Positions 42,665-52,020 are shown, counted from the first letter of the stretch. The stretch: 54,839 nt of DNA from Pseudomonas sp. HAR-UPW-AIA-41 (GCF_002304225.1 NZ_NSLB01000013.1:1-54839); one strand, 5' to 3'. Notes: generated by a model not told the origin, from the sequence alone. Program-made: numbers and translations.

Positions 42665-43912
42665 ATGAAGCGACTGACTGCCACCCTGGCTCTGTGGGCC
42701 GGGATCACCGCCTGTGCGCAGGCTGCCGAGCCGATCACCCTCGGCCTCAACTACCCGCGCACCGGCCCGTACAAGGAGGAAGGCTTGGCCCAGATGCGCG
42801 GCGCCCTGCTGGCCATCGATGAGCTCAACGCCCAAGGCGGTGTGCTCGGCCGCCCTGTGCGCCTGGAAAGCCGCGACACCGCATCGCGTCCGGAAAAGGC
42901 CGTGAAGAACGTCAACAGTCTGGCCGATCAGGGCGCGGCCATGCTCTTCGGCGGCGCCTCCAGCGCGGTGGCCATCGCCGCCGGCCAACAGGCCCGCGAA
43001 CGCGGCCTGCTGTACTTCGGCACCCTCACCTACTCCAACGACACCACCGGCAAGGACGGCCAGCGCTACCTGTTCCGCGAATGCAACAACGCCTGGATGA
43101 GCGCCCGAGCCCTCGGCCAGTACCTGAGCAAGACCCAGCCGGACAGCCGCTACTTCTACGTCACCGCCGACTACACCTGGGGCCTGACCACAGAGAGCTC
43201 GCTGCGCCAGACCACCGGCAGCACCGACACCGCCCAGCACCCCGGAGTCAAGGTGCCCTTCCCGCGCGCCCGCCAGCGTGACTTCCAGCAGGCCCTGCAG
43301 CAGGCCGCGCAGAGTCAGGCCCAGGTGCTGGTTCTGGTGCTGTTCGGCGAGGACCTGGTCGATGCCATGCGCATCGCCGGCAGCCTGGGCCTGACCGGCA
43401 AGCTGCAGATCGTCGCGCCCAACCTCACCCAGGCCATGGTCGAGCAGGCCGGCCCTCTGCTGATGCAGGGCGTGATCGGCACCGAGCCCTGGACCTGGCG
43501 CGTGCCCGAGCGCGAAGACTCGGCCGCGGGCAGAGCCTTCGTCGAGCAGTTCAGCCAGCGTTTTGGCGTCTACCCCTCCAGTTCCGCCGCTTCAGCCTAC
43601 AGCATCGTCCACCAGTGGGCCGACGCCGCCGGGCGTGCCAACAGTCTGGACAGCGAGGCGCTGATCAAGGCCCTGGAAGGCCACCGCTACCGCCTGCTCA
43701 AAGGCGAGCAGCAGTGGCGCGCCTTCGACCACCAGAACGTGCAGAGCGTCTACGTGGTCAAGGTCAAGCCGCGCAACGAGGTGATGAAGGATCGCCTCAA
43801 GCAGGATTACTTCGACATCGTGCATCAACTCGACGGCGAGCAGGCCGCACCGAGCCTGGCCGAATGGCAGGCCGAGCGCCGCGCCGCCGGAAAACCCACC
43901 ATCTTGCAGTGA
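42665..43912 (+). CDS. Periplasmic type I ligand-binding protein (ABC substrate-binding type)
   Basis: A 415-residue secreted protein with a signal peptide (MKRLTATLALWAGITACAQAAE). The mature part is a Leu/Ile/Val-type periplasmic binding protein: LGLNYPRTGPYKEEGLAQMRGA, GGVLGRPVRLESRD and FGGASSAVAIAAGQ are typical. No permease or ATPase gene lies in the cluster. AAGGAGG precedes the ATG, and the gene sits 129 bp after mmsA and 6 bp before the acyl-CoA dehydrogenase gene, so it is transcribed with the catabolic genes. It could serve uptake with a distant transporter, or sensing. The ligand is unknown. Confidence 0.85.
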   Translation: MKRLTATLALWAGITACAQAAEPITLGLNYPRTGPYKEEGLAQMRGALLAIDELNAQGGVLGRPVRLESRDTASRPEKAVKNVNSLADQGAAMLFGGASSAVAIAAGQQARERGLLYFGTLTYSNDTTGKDGQRYLFRECNNAWMSARALGQYLSKTQPDSRYFYVTADYTWGLTTESSLRQTTGSTDTAQHPGVKVPFPRARQRDFQQALQQAAQSQAQVLVLVLFGEDLVDAMRIAGSLGLTGKLQIVAPNLTQAMVEQAGPLLMQGVIGTEPWTWRVPEREDSAAGRAFVEQFSQRFGVYPSSSAASAYSIVHQWADAAGRANSLDSEALIKALEGHRYRLLKGEQQWRAFDHQNVQSVYVVKVKPRNEVMKDRLKQDYFDIVHQLDGEQAAPSLAEWQAERRAAGKPTILQ

Positions 43913-43918
43913 GCCCCC

Positions 43919-45082
43919 ATGGATTTCGAACTCAGTGAAGAACAACGCCTGCTGGTCGACAGCGCCCGCGCCTTCGCCGCTGCGGAGCTGACTCCGCACG
44001 CCGCTGACTGGGACCGCGAGCACCACTTCCCGGTGGACGTGATCAAGCGCGCCGCCGAGCAGGGCTACCTGGCCCTGTACCTGCCGGAAGAGGACGGCGG
44101 CCTGGGCCTCTCCAGGCTGTCGGCTTCACTGATCTTCGAACAGCTGGCCGCCGGCTGCATCGCCACCACGGCCTTCCTGACCATCCACAACATGGCCAGC
44201 TGGATGCTCGCCAGCTTTGGCGACCGGGCGCTCAAGGACGCCTGGCTGCCGAAGCTCACCAGCGGCCAGCTGCTGGCTTCCTACTGCCTGACCGAGCCGG
44301 ACGCCGGCTCCGACGCCGCCCACCTGCGCACCCGTGCCCGCCGCAACGGCAACGACTACGTGCTCGATGGCAGCAAGTGTTTTATCTCCGGCGCCGGCAG
44401 CACCGATGTACTGATCGTCATGGCGCGCACCGGCGAGGACGGCGCCAAAGGCATCTCCTGCTTCCTGGTGCCCGGCGATGCGCCCGGGGTGAAGTACGGC
44501 CGCAACGAGCTGAAGATGGGCTGGCGCGCACAGCCGACCCGTACCATCAGCTTCGAGGGCGTGCGCATCCCGGCCGGCAACCGCATCGGGCCGGAAGGTC
44601 AGGGCTTCGTCTACGCCATGAAGGGCCTGGACGGTGGCCGCATCAACATCGCCAGCTGCTCGCTGGGCGCCGCTCAGGCCGCACTGGAGCAGAGTCTGCG
44701 CTACGTGGAGGAGCGCAAGCAGTTCGGCAAGGCCCTGGCCGAGTTCCAGGCCCTGCAGTTCAAGCTGGCCGACATGCTCACCGACCTGACGGCCAGCCGC
44801 CAGATGGTGCGCCTGGCTGCCGCCAAGCTCGACGCCCGCCACCCCGAGGCCACGCTGTACTGCGCCATGGCCAAGCGTTTCGCCACCGATCACTGCTTCA
44901 CGGTATGCAACGAGGCCCTGCAGCTGCACGGCGGCTACGGCTACCTCAACGACTACCCGCTGGAGCGCTGGGTGCGCGACAGCCGCGTGCACCAGATTCT
45001 CGAAGGCACCAATGAAATCATGCGGGTGATCACCGCGCGCCGCCTGCTCGAGCAGGGCGGCATGCTCGATCGCCTGCTGTAA
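43919..45082 (+). CDS. Acyl-CoA dehydrogenase, probably isobutyryl-CoA dehydrogenase
   Basis: A 387-residue FAD-dependent dehydrogenase. The family signature YCLTEPDAGSDAAHLRT lies mid-protein, and the catalytic base is expected at Glu362 in ILEGTNEIMRVI. FAD-site residues are in YVEERKQFGKAL. Its place between mmsA and the hydratase and hydrolase of valine breakdown suggests it oxidises isobutyryl-CoA to methacrylyl-CoA, but sequence alone does not exclude 2-methylbutyryl-CoA. It begins 6 bp after the binding protein gene. Confidence 0.9.
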   Translation: MDFELSEEQRLLVDSARAFAAAELTPHAADWDREHHFPVDVIKRAAEQGYLALYLPEEDGGLGLSRLSASLIFEQLAAGCIATTAFLTIHNMASWMLASFGDRALKDAWLPKLTSGQLLASYCLTEPDAGSDAAHLRTRARRNGNDYVLDGSKCFISGAGSTDVLIVMARTGEDGAKGISCFLVPGDAPGVKYGRNELKMGWRAQPTRTISFEGVRIPAGNRIGPEGQGFVYAMKGLDGGRINIASCSLGAAQAALEQSLRYVEERKQFGKALAEFQALQFKLADMLTDLTASRQMVRLAAAKLDARHPEATLYCAMAKRFATDHCFTVCNEALQLHGGYGYLNDYPLERWVRDSRVHQILEGTNEIMRVITARRLLEQGGMLDRLL

Positions 45083-45097
45083 GACAAGGAGACCGCT

Positions 45098-46012
45098 ATG
45101 AGCACCGCCATCGAAACCTACAAGTCCGGCCCCTTCGACCTGACCCACAAGCTGACCGTGGAAAAGCACGGTCACACCGCGCTGATCACCATCAATCATC
45201 CGCCAGCCAACACCTGGGACCGTGACTCGCTGATCGGCCTCAAGCAGCTGGTCGAGCACCTCAACCACGACGATGACATCTACGCCCTTGTGATCACCGG
45301 CCAGGGCAGCAAGTTCTTCTCTGCCGGCGCCGACCTCAACCTGTTCGCCGACGGCGACAAGGCCCGCGCCCGCGAAATGGCGCGTCGCTTCGGCGAGGCC
45401 TTCGAGGCGCTGAGTCACTTCCGTGGCGTGTCGATCGCCGCGATCAACGGCTACGCCATGGGCGGCGGCCTGGAGTGCGCGCTGGCCTGCGACATCCGCA
45501 TCGCCGAGCGCCAGGCGCAGATGGCCCTGCCGGAAGCCACGGTGGGCCTGTTGCCCTGCGCCGGCGGCACCCAGAACCTGCCCTGGCTGGTGGGCGAAGG
45601 CTGGGCCAAGCGCATGATCCTCTGCGGCGAGCGCATCGATGCCGAGACCGCCCTGCGTATCGGCCTCATCGAGCAGGTGGTCGATACCGGCGAGGCCCGC
45701 GGCCACGCCCTGCTGCTGGCCTCCCGCGTGGCACGGCAGAGCCCGGTGGCGGTGCGCGCGATCAAGCCGCTGATTCAGGGCGCGCGGCAGCGCGGACCGA
45801 GCAGTTGGCTGCCGGAAGAGCGCGAGCGCTTCGTCGACCTGTTCGATGCCGACGACACCCGCGAGGGCGTCAACGCCTCCTCGAGAAGCGTGATCCCCAG
45901 TGGCGCAATAAATAAAGGCGGAACAAATGATGGACGTGCATTTCGAGGAACTCATCGCCCCCCACGGCGCGCGCATCGGCGTGGCCACCCTCAACGCCGA
46001 GAAAAGCCTTAA
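45098..46012 (+). CDS. Enoyl-CoA hydratase with a 3'-terminal frameshift
   Basis: Crotonase-fold hydratase expected to add water to methacrylyl-CoA. Oxyanion-hole segments (KFFSAGADLN and INGYAMGGGLECALA) and LPEATVGLLPCAGGTQNLP are intact. The last part reads abnormally: after REGVNA the frame gives SSRSVIPS and runs on into the next gene to 46012, 304 residues. Restoring one T near 45878 gives FLEKRDPQWRNK and a stop at 45913-45915, just before the next start. This is either a real one-base deletion or a sequencing error. The core enzyme is unaffected, so activity is probable. Confidence 0.88.
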   Translation: MSTAIETYKSGPFDLTHKLTVEKHGHTALITINHPPANTWDRDSLIGLKQLVEHLNHDDDIYALVITGQGSKFFSAGADLNLFADGDKARAREMARRFGEAFEALSHFRGVSIAAINGYAMGGGLECALACDIRIAERQAQMALPEATVGLLPCAGGTQNLPWLVGEGWAKRMILCGERIDAETALRIGLIEQVVDTGEARGHALLLASRVARQSPVAVRAIKPLIQGARQRGPSSWLPEERERFVDLFDADDTREGVNASSRSVIPSGAINKGGTNDGRAFRGTHRPPRRAHRRGHPQRREKP

Positions 46013-47033
46013 CGCCCTGAGCCTGCCGATGGTCGAGGCGCTCGACGCCCACCTCAAACGCTGGGCCGAGGACCCGGCCATTGCCTGCGTGCTGCTGCGC
46101 GGCGCCGGGCCCAAGGCCTTCTGCGCCGGCGGCGACGTGGTGCAACTGGTGCAGCAATGCCGCGAGACACCGGGCACCGTGCCGGAACTGGCCAAGCGCT
46201 TCTTCGCCGACGAATACCGCCTGGATCACCGCATCCACACCTATCCCAAGCCGCTGATCTGCTGGGCCCACGGCCACGTGCTGGGCGGTGGCATGGGCCT
46301 GATGCAGGGCGCAAGCATCCGCATCGTCACCCCCAGCAGCCGGCTGGGTATGCCCGAGGTGAATATCGGCCTGTTCCCGGATGTCGGCGGCAGCTGGTTC
46401 CTCGCCCGTCTGCCGGGCCGGCTCGGCCTGTTCCTGGGCCTGACCGCCAGCCCGATCAACGCTCGCGACGCGCTGGACCTGAACCTGGCCGACCGCTTCC
46501 TGCTCGACGAGCAACAGGACGCAATGATTGACGGACTGGTGCAGATCAACTGGCAGGAGCAGCCGCAGGCGCAGCTCCTGAGCCTGCTCCAGGCCCTGGA
46601 GCACGAGGCGCTCAGCCATCTACCTGAGGCCCAGTGGCTACCCCGCCGGGCACGCCTCGATGCGCTGCTGGATGTGCCCGACCTGCCCAGCGCCTGGCAT
46701 GCCCTGCTCGCCCTGCGCGAGGACGACGACGGCCTGCTGGCCCGCGCGGCAAAGACCGTCGCCGGCGGCTGCCCGCTGACCGGGCACCTGGTGTGGGAGC
46801 AGATCCGCCGCGCCCGGCACCTGTCGCTGGCCGAGGTGTTCCGCCTGGAATATGCCATGGCGCTGAACTGCTGTCGCCACCCGGAATTCCCGGAGGGCGT
46901 GCGCGCCCGGCTGATCGACAAGGACCACCAGCCCCGCTGGCACTGGCCGGATGTGAGCCATGTCCCGCCGGCAGCCATCGAAGCGCACTTCCACCCGGCG
47001 TGGGACGGCACACACCCGCTGGCCGATCTCTGA
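45927..47033 (+). CDS. 3-hydroxyisobutyryl-CoA hydrolase
   Basis: A 368-residue crotonase-family enzyme of the ECH_2/HIBCH type, longer than a hydratase. AFCAGGDVVQLVQ and HGHVLGGGMGLMQGASIRI form the oxyanion hole, and MPEVNIGLFPDVGGSWFLARLPG is typical of HIBCH. It releases 3-hydroxyisobutyrate and CoA, the step before MmsB. The first of two consecutive ATGs (45927) follows GGCGGA. The frameshifted hydratase reading runs 86 bp into it. Confidence 0.93.
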   Translation: MMDVHFEELIAPHGARIGVATLNAEKSLNALSLPMVEALDAHLKRWAEDPAIACVLLRGAGPKAFCAGGDVVQLVQQCRETPGTVPELAKRFFADEYRLDHRIHTYPKPLICWAHGHVLGGGMGLMQGASIRIVTPSSRLGMPEVNIGLFPDVGGSWFLARLPGRLGLFLGLTASPINARDALDLNLADRFLLDEQQDAMIDGLVQINWQEQPQAQLLSLLQALEHEALSHLPEAQWLPRRARLDALLDVPDLPSAWHALLALREDDDGLLARAAKTVAGGCPLTGHLVWEQIRRARHLSLAEVFRLEYAMALNCCRHPEFPEGVRARLIDKDHQPRWHWPDVSHVPPAAIEAHFHPAWDGTHPLADL

Positions 47034-47082
47034 CCCCAGCCACCTGTCGCACCAACCACCTGTCGCAAAAAGGAGAACAACA

Positions 47083-47967
47083 ATGACGACAATCGCCTTT
47101 ATCGGCCTCGGCCACATGGGCCTGCCCATGGCCCGCAACCTGCTGAAAGCCGGCTTTGCCCTGCGCGTGTTCGATCTGCTGCAGAGCGCCGTCGACAGCC
47201 TGGCGGCCGAGGGCGCCACGCCGGCCGCCAGCGCCGCCGAGGCGGTGGCCGGGGCCGGTGTTGTGGTGTCGATGCTGCCGGCCAGCCGTCATGTCGAGGG
47301 GCTGTACCTGGGCGAGAGCGGCCTCATGGCGCAGATCTCCCCCGGCAGTCTGGTGCTGGAATGCTCGACCATCGCCCCGGAGTCGGCGCGCAAGGTCCAC
47401 GCCGCCGCCAGCGCGCGCGATATCGCCATGCTCGATGCGCCGGTCTCCGGTGGCACCGCCGGCGCGGCGGCCGGCACCCTGACCTTTATGGTTGGCGGCG
47501 ATGCCGCTGTGCTTGAACGCGCCCGCCCGGTGCTGTCCGCCATGGGCAAGAACCTGTTCCACGCCGGCCCCGACGGCGCCGGCCAGGTGGCCAAGGTGTG
47601 CAACAACCAGCTGCTGGCCGTGCAGATGATCGGTACCGCCGAGGCCCTGGCACTCGGCGTGGCCAATGGCCTGGACGCGGCGACCCTGGCCGAGATCATG
47701 CGCCAGAGCTCCGGTGGCAACTGGGTGCTGGAGAAGTACAACCCCTGGCCGGGCGTGATGGAAAACGCCCCGGCTTCCAAGGGCTATTCCGGCGGTTTTA
47801 TGAGCCAGCTGATGGCCAAGGACCTCGGTCTGGCCCAGGAGGCGGCCCAACTCACCGCCAGCAGCACGCCGATGGGCGCGCTGGCCCTGCAGCTGTACCG
47901 CCTGCTGCTCAAGCAGGGGCATGGCGAGCTGGACTTCTCGGCGGTGCAGAAGCTGTTTGTCGAGTAA
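47083..47967 (+). CDS. mmsB: 3-hydroxyisobutyrate dehydrogenase
   Basis: A 294-residue enzyme oxidising 3-hydroxyisobutyrate to methylmalonate semialdehyde, the substrate of MmsA. The NAD motif FIGLGHMGLPMA opens the protein, the substrate loop is DAPVSGGTAGA, and the catalytic Lys171 and Asn175 lie in GAGQVAKVCNNQLLA. AAGGAG precedes the ATG at 47083; a longer frame upstream is not used. It closes the cluster begun by mmsA. Confidence 0.95.
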   Translation: MTTIAFIGLGHMGLPMARNLLKAGFALRVFDLLQSAVDSLAAEGATPAASAAEAVAGAGVVVSMLPASRHVEGLYLGESGLMAQISPGSLVLECSTIAPESARKVHAAASARDIAMLDAPVSGGTAGAAAGTLTFMVGGDAAVLERARPVLSAMGKNLFHAGPDGAGQVAKVCNNQLLAVQMIGTAEALALGVANGLDAATLAEIMRQSSGGNWVLEKYNPWPGVMENAPASKGYSGGFMSQLMAKDLGLAQEAAQLTASSTPMGALALQLYRLLLKQGHGELDFSAVQKLFVE

Positions 47968-48061
47968 CCCAGTCAAACGCGAAAGCCACGGTCTGCTTGG
48001 TTATTGCGAGGTTGGGTTGGCTTCTTTGGCCGGAGCCTGGCCATTTGCTGCGCTGGCAGAC

Positions 48062-48396
48062 GGTCCGGGTTTCGCCCTTCACGGGCGACTCACTTGATTC
48101 GCTTCGCTCACCCTTCGGGCCAGCCTGCAGCTGTTACTCCGCTTCGCTGCGTAGCTTTGCTTGTGCAAAGAAAGTAAGCAAAGAAACACACCCCTTCATC
48201 CGGCCCCGGCTCCGCCGGGGTCCACTCACTCCATCGTCGCTCCAAGGCCCTTGTAAGCCGGCCCCCGGAGCGGCGCCGGAAGGAGGGAAGTCGCGCGCAG
48301 CACGACCCGGATGTCGGGTGTCCTTTTTCTTTGGTTACTTTCTTGTTGGACAAGCAACAAGAAAGTGACTCGCCCAAGAAGGGCGAAACCCGGACC
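48062..48396. repeat. About 335-bp inverted-repeat element
   Basis: The stretch between mmsB and lapC (47968-48450) holds no gene. Its ends, 48062-48094 and 48364-48396, are inverted repeats matching at about 30 of 33 positions. A second nested pair (AGAAAGTAAGCAAAGAAAC and CTTTTTCTTTGGTTACTTTC) lies inside, and a further hairpin (ACTTTCTTGTT/AACAAGAAAGT) is near the right end. It resembles a dispersed non-coding repeat of pseudomonads and related genera. No transposase is encoded. Confidence 0.75.
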
Positions 48397-48450
48397 CTCA
48401 GCCTGCACGGAAAACGGCTGATGACCCCCAACCCAATAAACGATCGGCGC

Positions 48451-49824
48451 CTAGCGTTCCCTCAACGCCTCGGACTGCGCCCGCAGAATCGGCTTGAGCA
48501 GGTACGAAAGCACGCTCTTCTTGCCAGTGATGATGTCCACCGACGCCACCATCCCGGGAATGATCAGCAGCGGGCGCTTCTCGGTCCCCAGATGGCTCTT
48601 TTCGGTGCGCAACTGGATGACGTAGAAGCTGTTGCCATCCTCATCGGTGATGCTGTCGGCACCTATATTCACCAGCTCGGCCTTGAGCCCGCCGTAGATG
48701 GTGTAGTCATAGGCAGTGAACTTGACCATGGCTTCCTGCCCCGGATGAAGGAAGGCGATGTCCTGAGGACGGATGCGCGCTTCCACCAGCAGGTGATCAT
48801 CCAGCGGTACCACCTCGACCAGATCGCTGCCGGGCTGGATCACCCCGCCGATGGTATTGACCAGCAGCTGCTTGACGATACCCCGAACCGGCGAGGTAAC
48901 CAGAGTGCGCTTGACCCTGTCCTCCAGCGCCTTGCCGGTGGCCTGGATCTTGTTCAGTTCGGTGCTCACCTCATTGAGCTGGGTCAGCGCCTCGCTCCGG
49001 AAGCGCGAGCGGGTTTCCTCGATCTTGCGCTGCACCTCGACAATCGCCGACTCGGCCCGCGGAATCGCCAGCCCGGTGGCCTCCAGCTCGCCCTGGCTTT
49101 CCACTTCGGCACGCTTGAGGCGCAGCACTTCCACCTGGGAAATCGCCCCCTCGGCCACCAGCGGCTCGGACATCCGGATTTCCTGGCGCAGCAGGTTGAG
49201 GCTGTTGCGCACCTGAGCCTGTTTGGACTGAAACTCGCGCAGCTCCTGCTGGCGCTGCACCAGTTGCTCCTCCAGACCGGCCACTTCATCGGTGAGCTGC
49301 TGCTGACGGCTGTTGAACAGCTCGCGTTCACTGTCGGCCAGGCCCGGCGCCTTCTCCTGCACTTCCGCCGGCACCGCCAGTTCACGACCATCGACCTCGG
49401 CACGCAGGCGTTCGACCTGCATCAGCAGCGACAGGCGGTCAGCCTCGGTTTCGCCGACATTGGAGGCAAAACGTGTGTCGTCCAGGCGCAGCAGGGCATC
49501 GCCCTTTTCCACCAGTTGCCCCTCGCGGACAAACAGCTCGGCGACGATGCCACCTTCCAGGTTCTGGATCTTCTGCAGCTTGGATGAGGGAATCGCCTTG
49601 CCGTCACCACGGGTGACCTCGTCGACCACGGCGAAATGCGCCCACAGCAGGGCGAACAGGAAAAAGCCGACCAGCGCCCAGATGGTCAGGCGCACCACGC
49701 GCGGGGCATCTTCCACCAGAGCCTTGCTGACTTCCGGCAGCGGTTCGTCGCCAAGCGGGTCGCCGGCGCCGAAGTAGGCCCGCAGTACCTCGCGCCACTT
49801 CTGCAGAAACGATTTAGCTGACAC
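48451..49824 (-). CDS. lapC: Type I secretion membrane fusion protein LapC (HlyD family)
   Basis: A 457-residue HlyD-type periplasmic adaptor. One N-terminal membrane helix (WALVGFFLFALLWAHFAVV) is followed by a lipoyl-like half domain, a long coiled coil (about 150-300) and the C-terminal beta domain (GLKAELVNIGADSITDEDG). In P. fluorescens LapC joins LapB and LapE to export LapA. Start overlaps the end of lapB by 11 bp. Confidence 0.94.
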   Translation of the reverse strand: MSAKSFLQKWREVLRAYFGAGDPLGDEPLPEVSKALVEDAPRVVRLTIWALVGFFLFALLWAHFAVVDEVTRGDGKAIPSSKLQKIQNLEGGIVAELFVREGQLVEKGDALLRLDDTRFASNVGETEADRLSLLMQVERLRAEVDGRELAVPAEVQEKAPGLADSERELFNSRQQQLTDEVAGLEEQLVQRQQELREFQSKQAQVRNSLNLLRQEIRMSEPLVAEGAISQVEVLRLKRAEVESQGELEATGLAIPRAESAIVEVQRKIEETRSRFRSEALTQLNEVSTELNKIQATGKALEDRVKRTLVTSPVRGIVKQLLVNTIGGVIQPGSDLVEVVPLDDHLLVEARIRPQDIAFLHPGQEAMVKFTAYDYTIYGGLKAELVNIGADSITDEDGNSFYVIQLRTEKSHLGTEKRPLLIIPGMVASVDIITGKKSVLSYLLKPILRAQSEALRER

Positions 49825-51970
49825 TGATCTGCCCCCGCTTCAAGGCATCCATGACCGCCTCTTTCGGGCCGTCGGCAATAATCTGCCCGCGGTCGATGAT
49901 CACCAGGCGGTCCACCAGGCTGAGCATGGACGCGCGGTGAGTCACCAGCAGCAGAGTCTTGTTGGCCAGCAGGGACTGCAGGCGCTGCTTGAGGCGTTCC
50001 TCGCCGGTGTTGTCCATCGAGCTGGTGGGCTCGTCCAGCAGCAGGATCGGCGGATCGAGCAGCAGCGCTCGGGCCAGAGCCACGTTCTGCCGCTGACCGC
50101 CGGAAAGATTCTGTCCGCGCTCACCCACCTGCATTTCGTAGCCTTCCGGGTGCAGCCGGGCAAACTCGTGCACCCCGGCCAGCTCGGCGGCCTGCAGCAC
50201 CAGATCGTCCTCGACATAGCGCGCGCCGCTGACCAGGTTATCGCGCAGAGTACCGGCAAACAGCTGGATATCCTGCGGCACATAACCGATGTTGTGGCGC
50301 AGATCGCTGACGTCCAGCTGGCGGCTGTCAATACCGTCGACCAGCAGGCTGCCGGACTCGGGCTGGTAGAGGCCGACGATCAGCTTGGCCAGCGAGCTTT
50401 TACCCGAGCCGCTGCGGCCAATGATGCCGATCTTCTCGCCCGGCCGGACCACCATATTGATGCCCCTGAGCGCCTCCTGCTGCTGGTTGGGGTAACTGAA
50501 ATCGACCTTGCGAAACTCGATGGCGCCCTGCAGATTCTGGCGTTTGAGCGGCCGCTCGTCCTCCACCCGCTCCTGCGGCAGGGCCATCATCTGCTCGACG
50601 TTGGTCATGGTCAGCTTGGCCTGCTGGTAACGGGTCAGCAGCCCGGACATCTGGGTCAGCGGACCAAGAGCGCGGCCATTGAGCATGTAGCAGGCAATCA
50701 GGCCGCCCATGCTGAGATCACCGGCGATGATCAGATAAACGCCCAGCACGATCATCAGCACACCGGCCATCTGCTGCAGCAACAGGGTCAGGTTCATCGC
50801 CAGACTGGAGAGCATCTTCACCCGCAGCTCCAGACGGCTGAGGGTGCCGATGGTCTGCTCCCAGAGGTACTGGCGCTCACTCTCGGCATTGTTGACCTTG
50901 ACCGCATCGAGGCCGGCCAGCGTCTCGATCAGGCTCGACTGGCGTTCGGCGGACAGTGCCAGGGTGCGGTCGATGGTCTCCACCAGCGGCTTCTGCAACG
51001 CCCAGTTGATGGCAAACGCCAGCGGGAAGGCCAGCAGCGGAATCCACGCCAGGTGACCGCCAATCAGGGCAATGACCAGCAGAACCAGCAGGGTGAACGG
51101 CAGGTCGATCACGCTCGCCAGGGTCAGCGAGGCGAGGAAATCCCGCAGGCTCTGAAACTCGTGAATGTTCTGGGCAAAGCTGCCGACACGCGCCGGGCGG
51201 TACTTCATGGCCATGCCGACGATGCGCTCGAACAGCGTGGCGGAGATGATCAGATCAGTCTTCTTGCCGGCAAGATCCAGGCACAGGCCACGCAGGGTCT
51301 TGAGCAACAGGTCGAAGAAGAACGCACCACTGATGCCGATGGCCAGCACCCACAGGGTTGCTTCGGCCTGGTTGGGCACCACGCGGTCGTAGACGTTCAT
51401 GGTGAACAACGGCACCAGCAGACCGATCACGTTGATCAGCAGGCTGGCCGCCACCGCATCGATGTACAGCCAGCGCGAGCGCAGCAGGGTATCGCGGAAC
51501 CAGCGCTGGGTACGCGGAATCAGTTCGCCACGGCCAAGATCGAGCTTGTGCTGCGGCTGGGCGAAGAACACCTCACCGCTGTAGTCGGCCTCCAGCAGTT
51601 CGGCAGCGACCGTGACCTCGCCCCCCTCCGTCTCGCTGGGCATGATGCGTGCCCGGCCATCGTCTTCCCAGGCCAGCAGGATGGCGCATCGACCATCCTT
51701 GAGCAGAAGCATGGCCGGCAAGGCCAGTGCCGGGATCTGCTTGAGGCCACGGCGCAGCCAGCGGCCCTGCAGGCCGCCACGCGCAGCAGCACGGGGCAGC
51801 AACTCGGCCGTCAGACGCTGCTCGGGCAGCGGCAGACCGGCGGTGAGCATGGCCCGGCTGACCGACTTCTGGTGCAGGGCACACAGCGACAGCAGACTGT
51901 CCAGCAGCGGATCATCGTAGCGATCACGCGGATCGCTGGTGGGTAGCGCTTGACTGGTTTCGGCGGTCAC
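49814..51970 (-). CDS. lapB: Type I secretion ABC permease/ATPase LapB
   Basis: A 718-residue exporter from the GTG at 51970, the same length as P. fluorescens LapB; an upstream TTG would add 11 residues. The N-terminal C39-like domain (residues 20-150) lacks the catalytic cysteine, so it is a substrate-docking domain, not a peptidase. Six membrane helices follow, then the ATPase with GRSGSGKSSLA, LSGGQRQNVALA and ILLLDEPTSS. It exports the adhesin made by the divergent gene. It lies 172 bp after lapE, with the palindromic repeat in the gap. Confidence 0.95.
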   Translation of the reverse strand: MTAETSQALPTSDPRDRYDDPLLDSLLSLCALHQKSVSRAMLTAGLPLPEQRLTAELLPRAAARGGLQGRWLRRGLKQIPALALPAMLLLKDGRCAILLAWEDDGRARIMPSETEGGEVTVAAELLEADYSGEVFFAQPQHKLDLGRGELIPRTQRWFRDTLLRSRWLYIDAVAASLLINVIGLLVPLFTMNVYDRVVPNQAEATLWVLAIGISGAFFFDLLLKTLRGLCLDLAGKKTDLIISATLFERIVGMAMKYRPARVGSFAQNIHEFQSLRDFLASLTLASVIDLPFTLLVLLVIALIGGHLAWIPLLAFPLAFAINWALQKPLVETIDRTLALSAERQSSLIETLAGLDAVKVNNAESERQYLWEQTIGTLSRLELRVKMLSSLAMNLTLLLQQMAGVLMIVLGVYLIIAGDLSMGGLIACYMLNGRALGPLTQMSGLLTRYQQAKLTMTNVEQMMALPQERVEDERPLKRQNLQGAIEFRKVDFSYPNQQQEALRGINMVVRPGEKIGIIGRSGSGKSSLAKLIVGLYQPESGSLLVDGIDSRQLDVSDLRHNIGYVPQDIQLFAGTLRDNLVSGARYVEDDLVLQAAELAGVHEFARLHPEGYEMQVGERGQNLSGGQRQNVALARALLLDPPILLLDEPTSSMDNTGEERLKQRLQSLLANKTLLLVTHRASMLSLVDRLVIIDRGQIIADGPKEAVMDALKRGQISVS

Positions 51971-52020
51971 TCGGTCATTCCCAGGCAGTAAGAATCTGAT
52001 CAAAGTCTGCTGCGCGTCGG

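Noticed and set aside
47598..48368. A 256-codon frame overlapping mmsB and the inverted-repeat element
   Set aside because: The first half is mmsB in the wrong frame and the second half is the repeat; there is no ribosome-binding site or recognisable domain.
49814..51970. LapB as a peptidase-containing bacteriocin exporter
   Set aside because: The N-terminal C39-like domain lacks the catalytic cysteine, and the sequence and neighbours match the LapB adhesin exporter.
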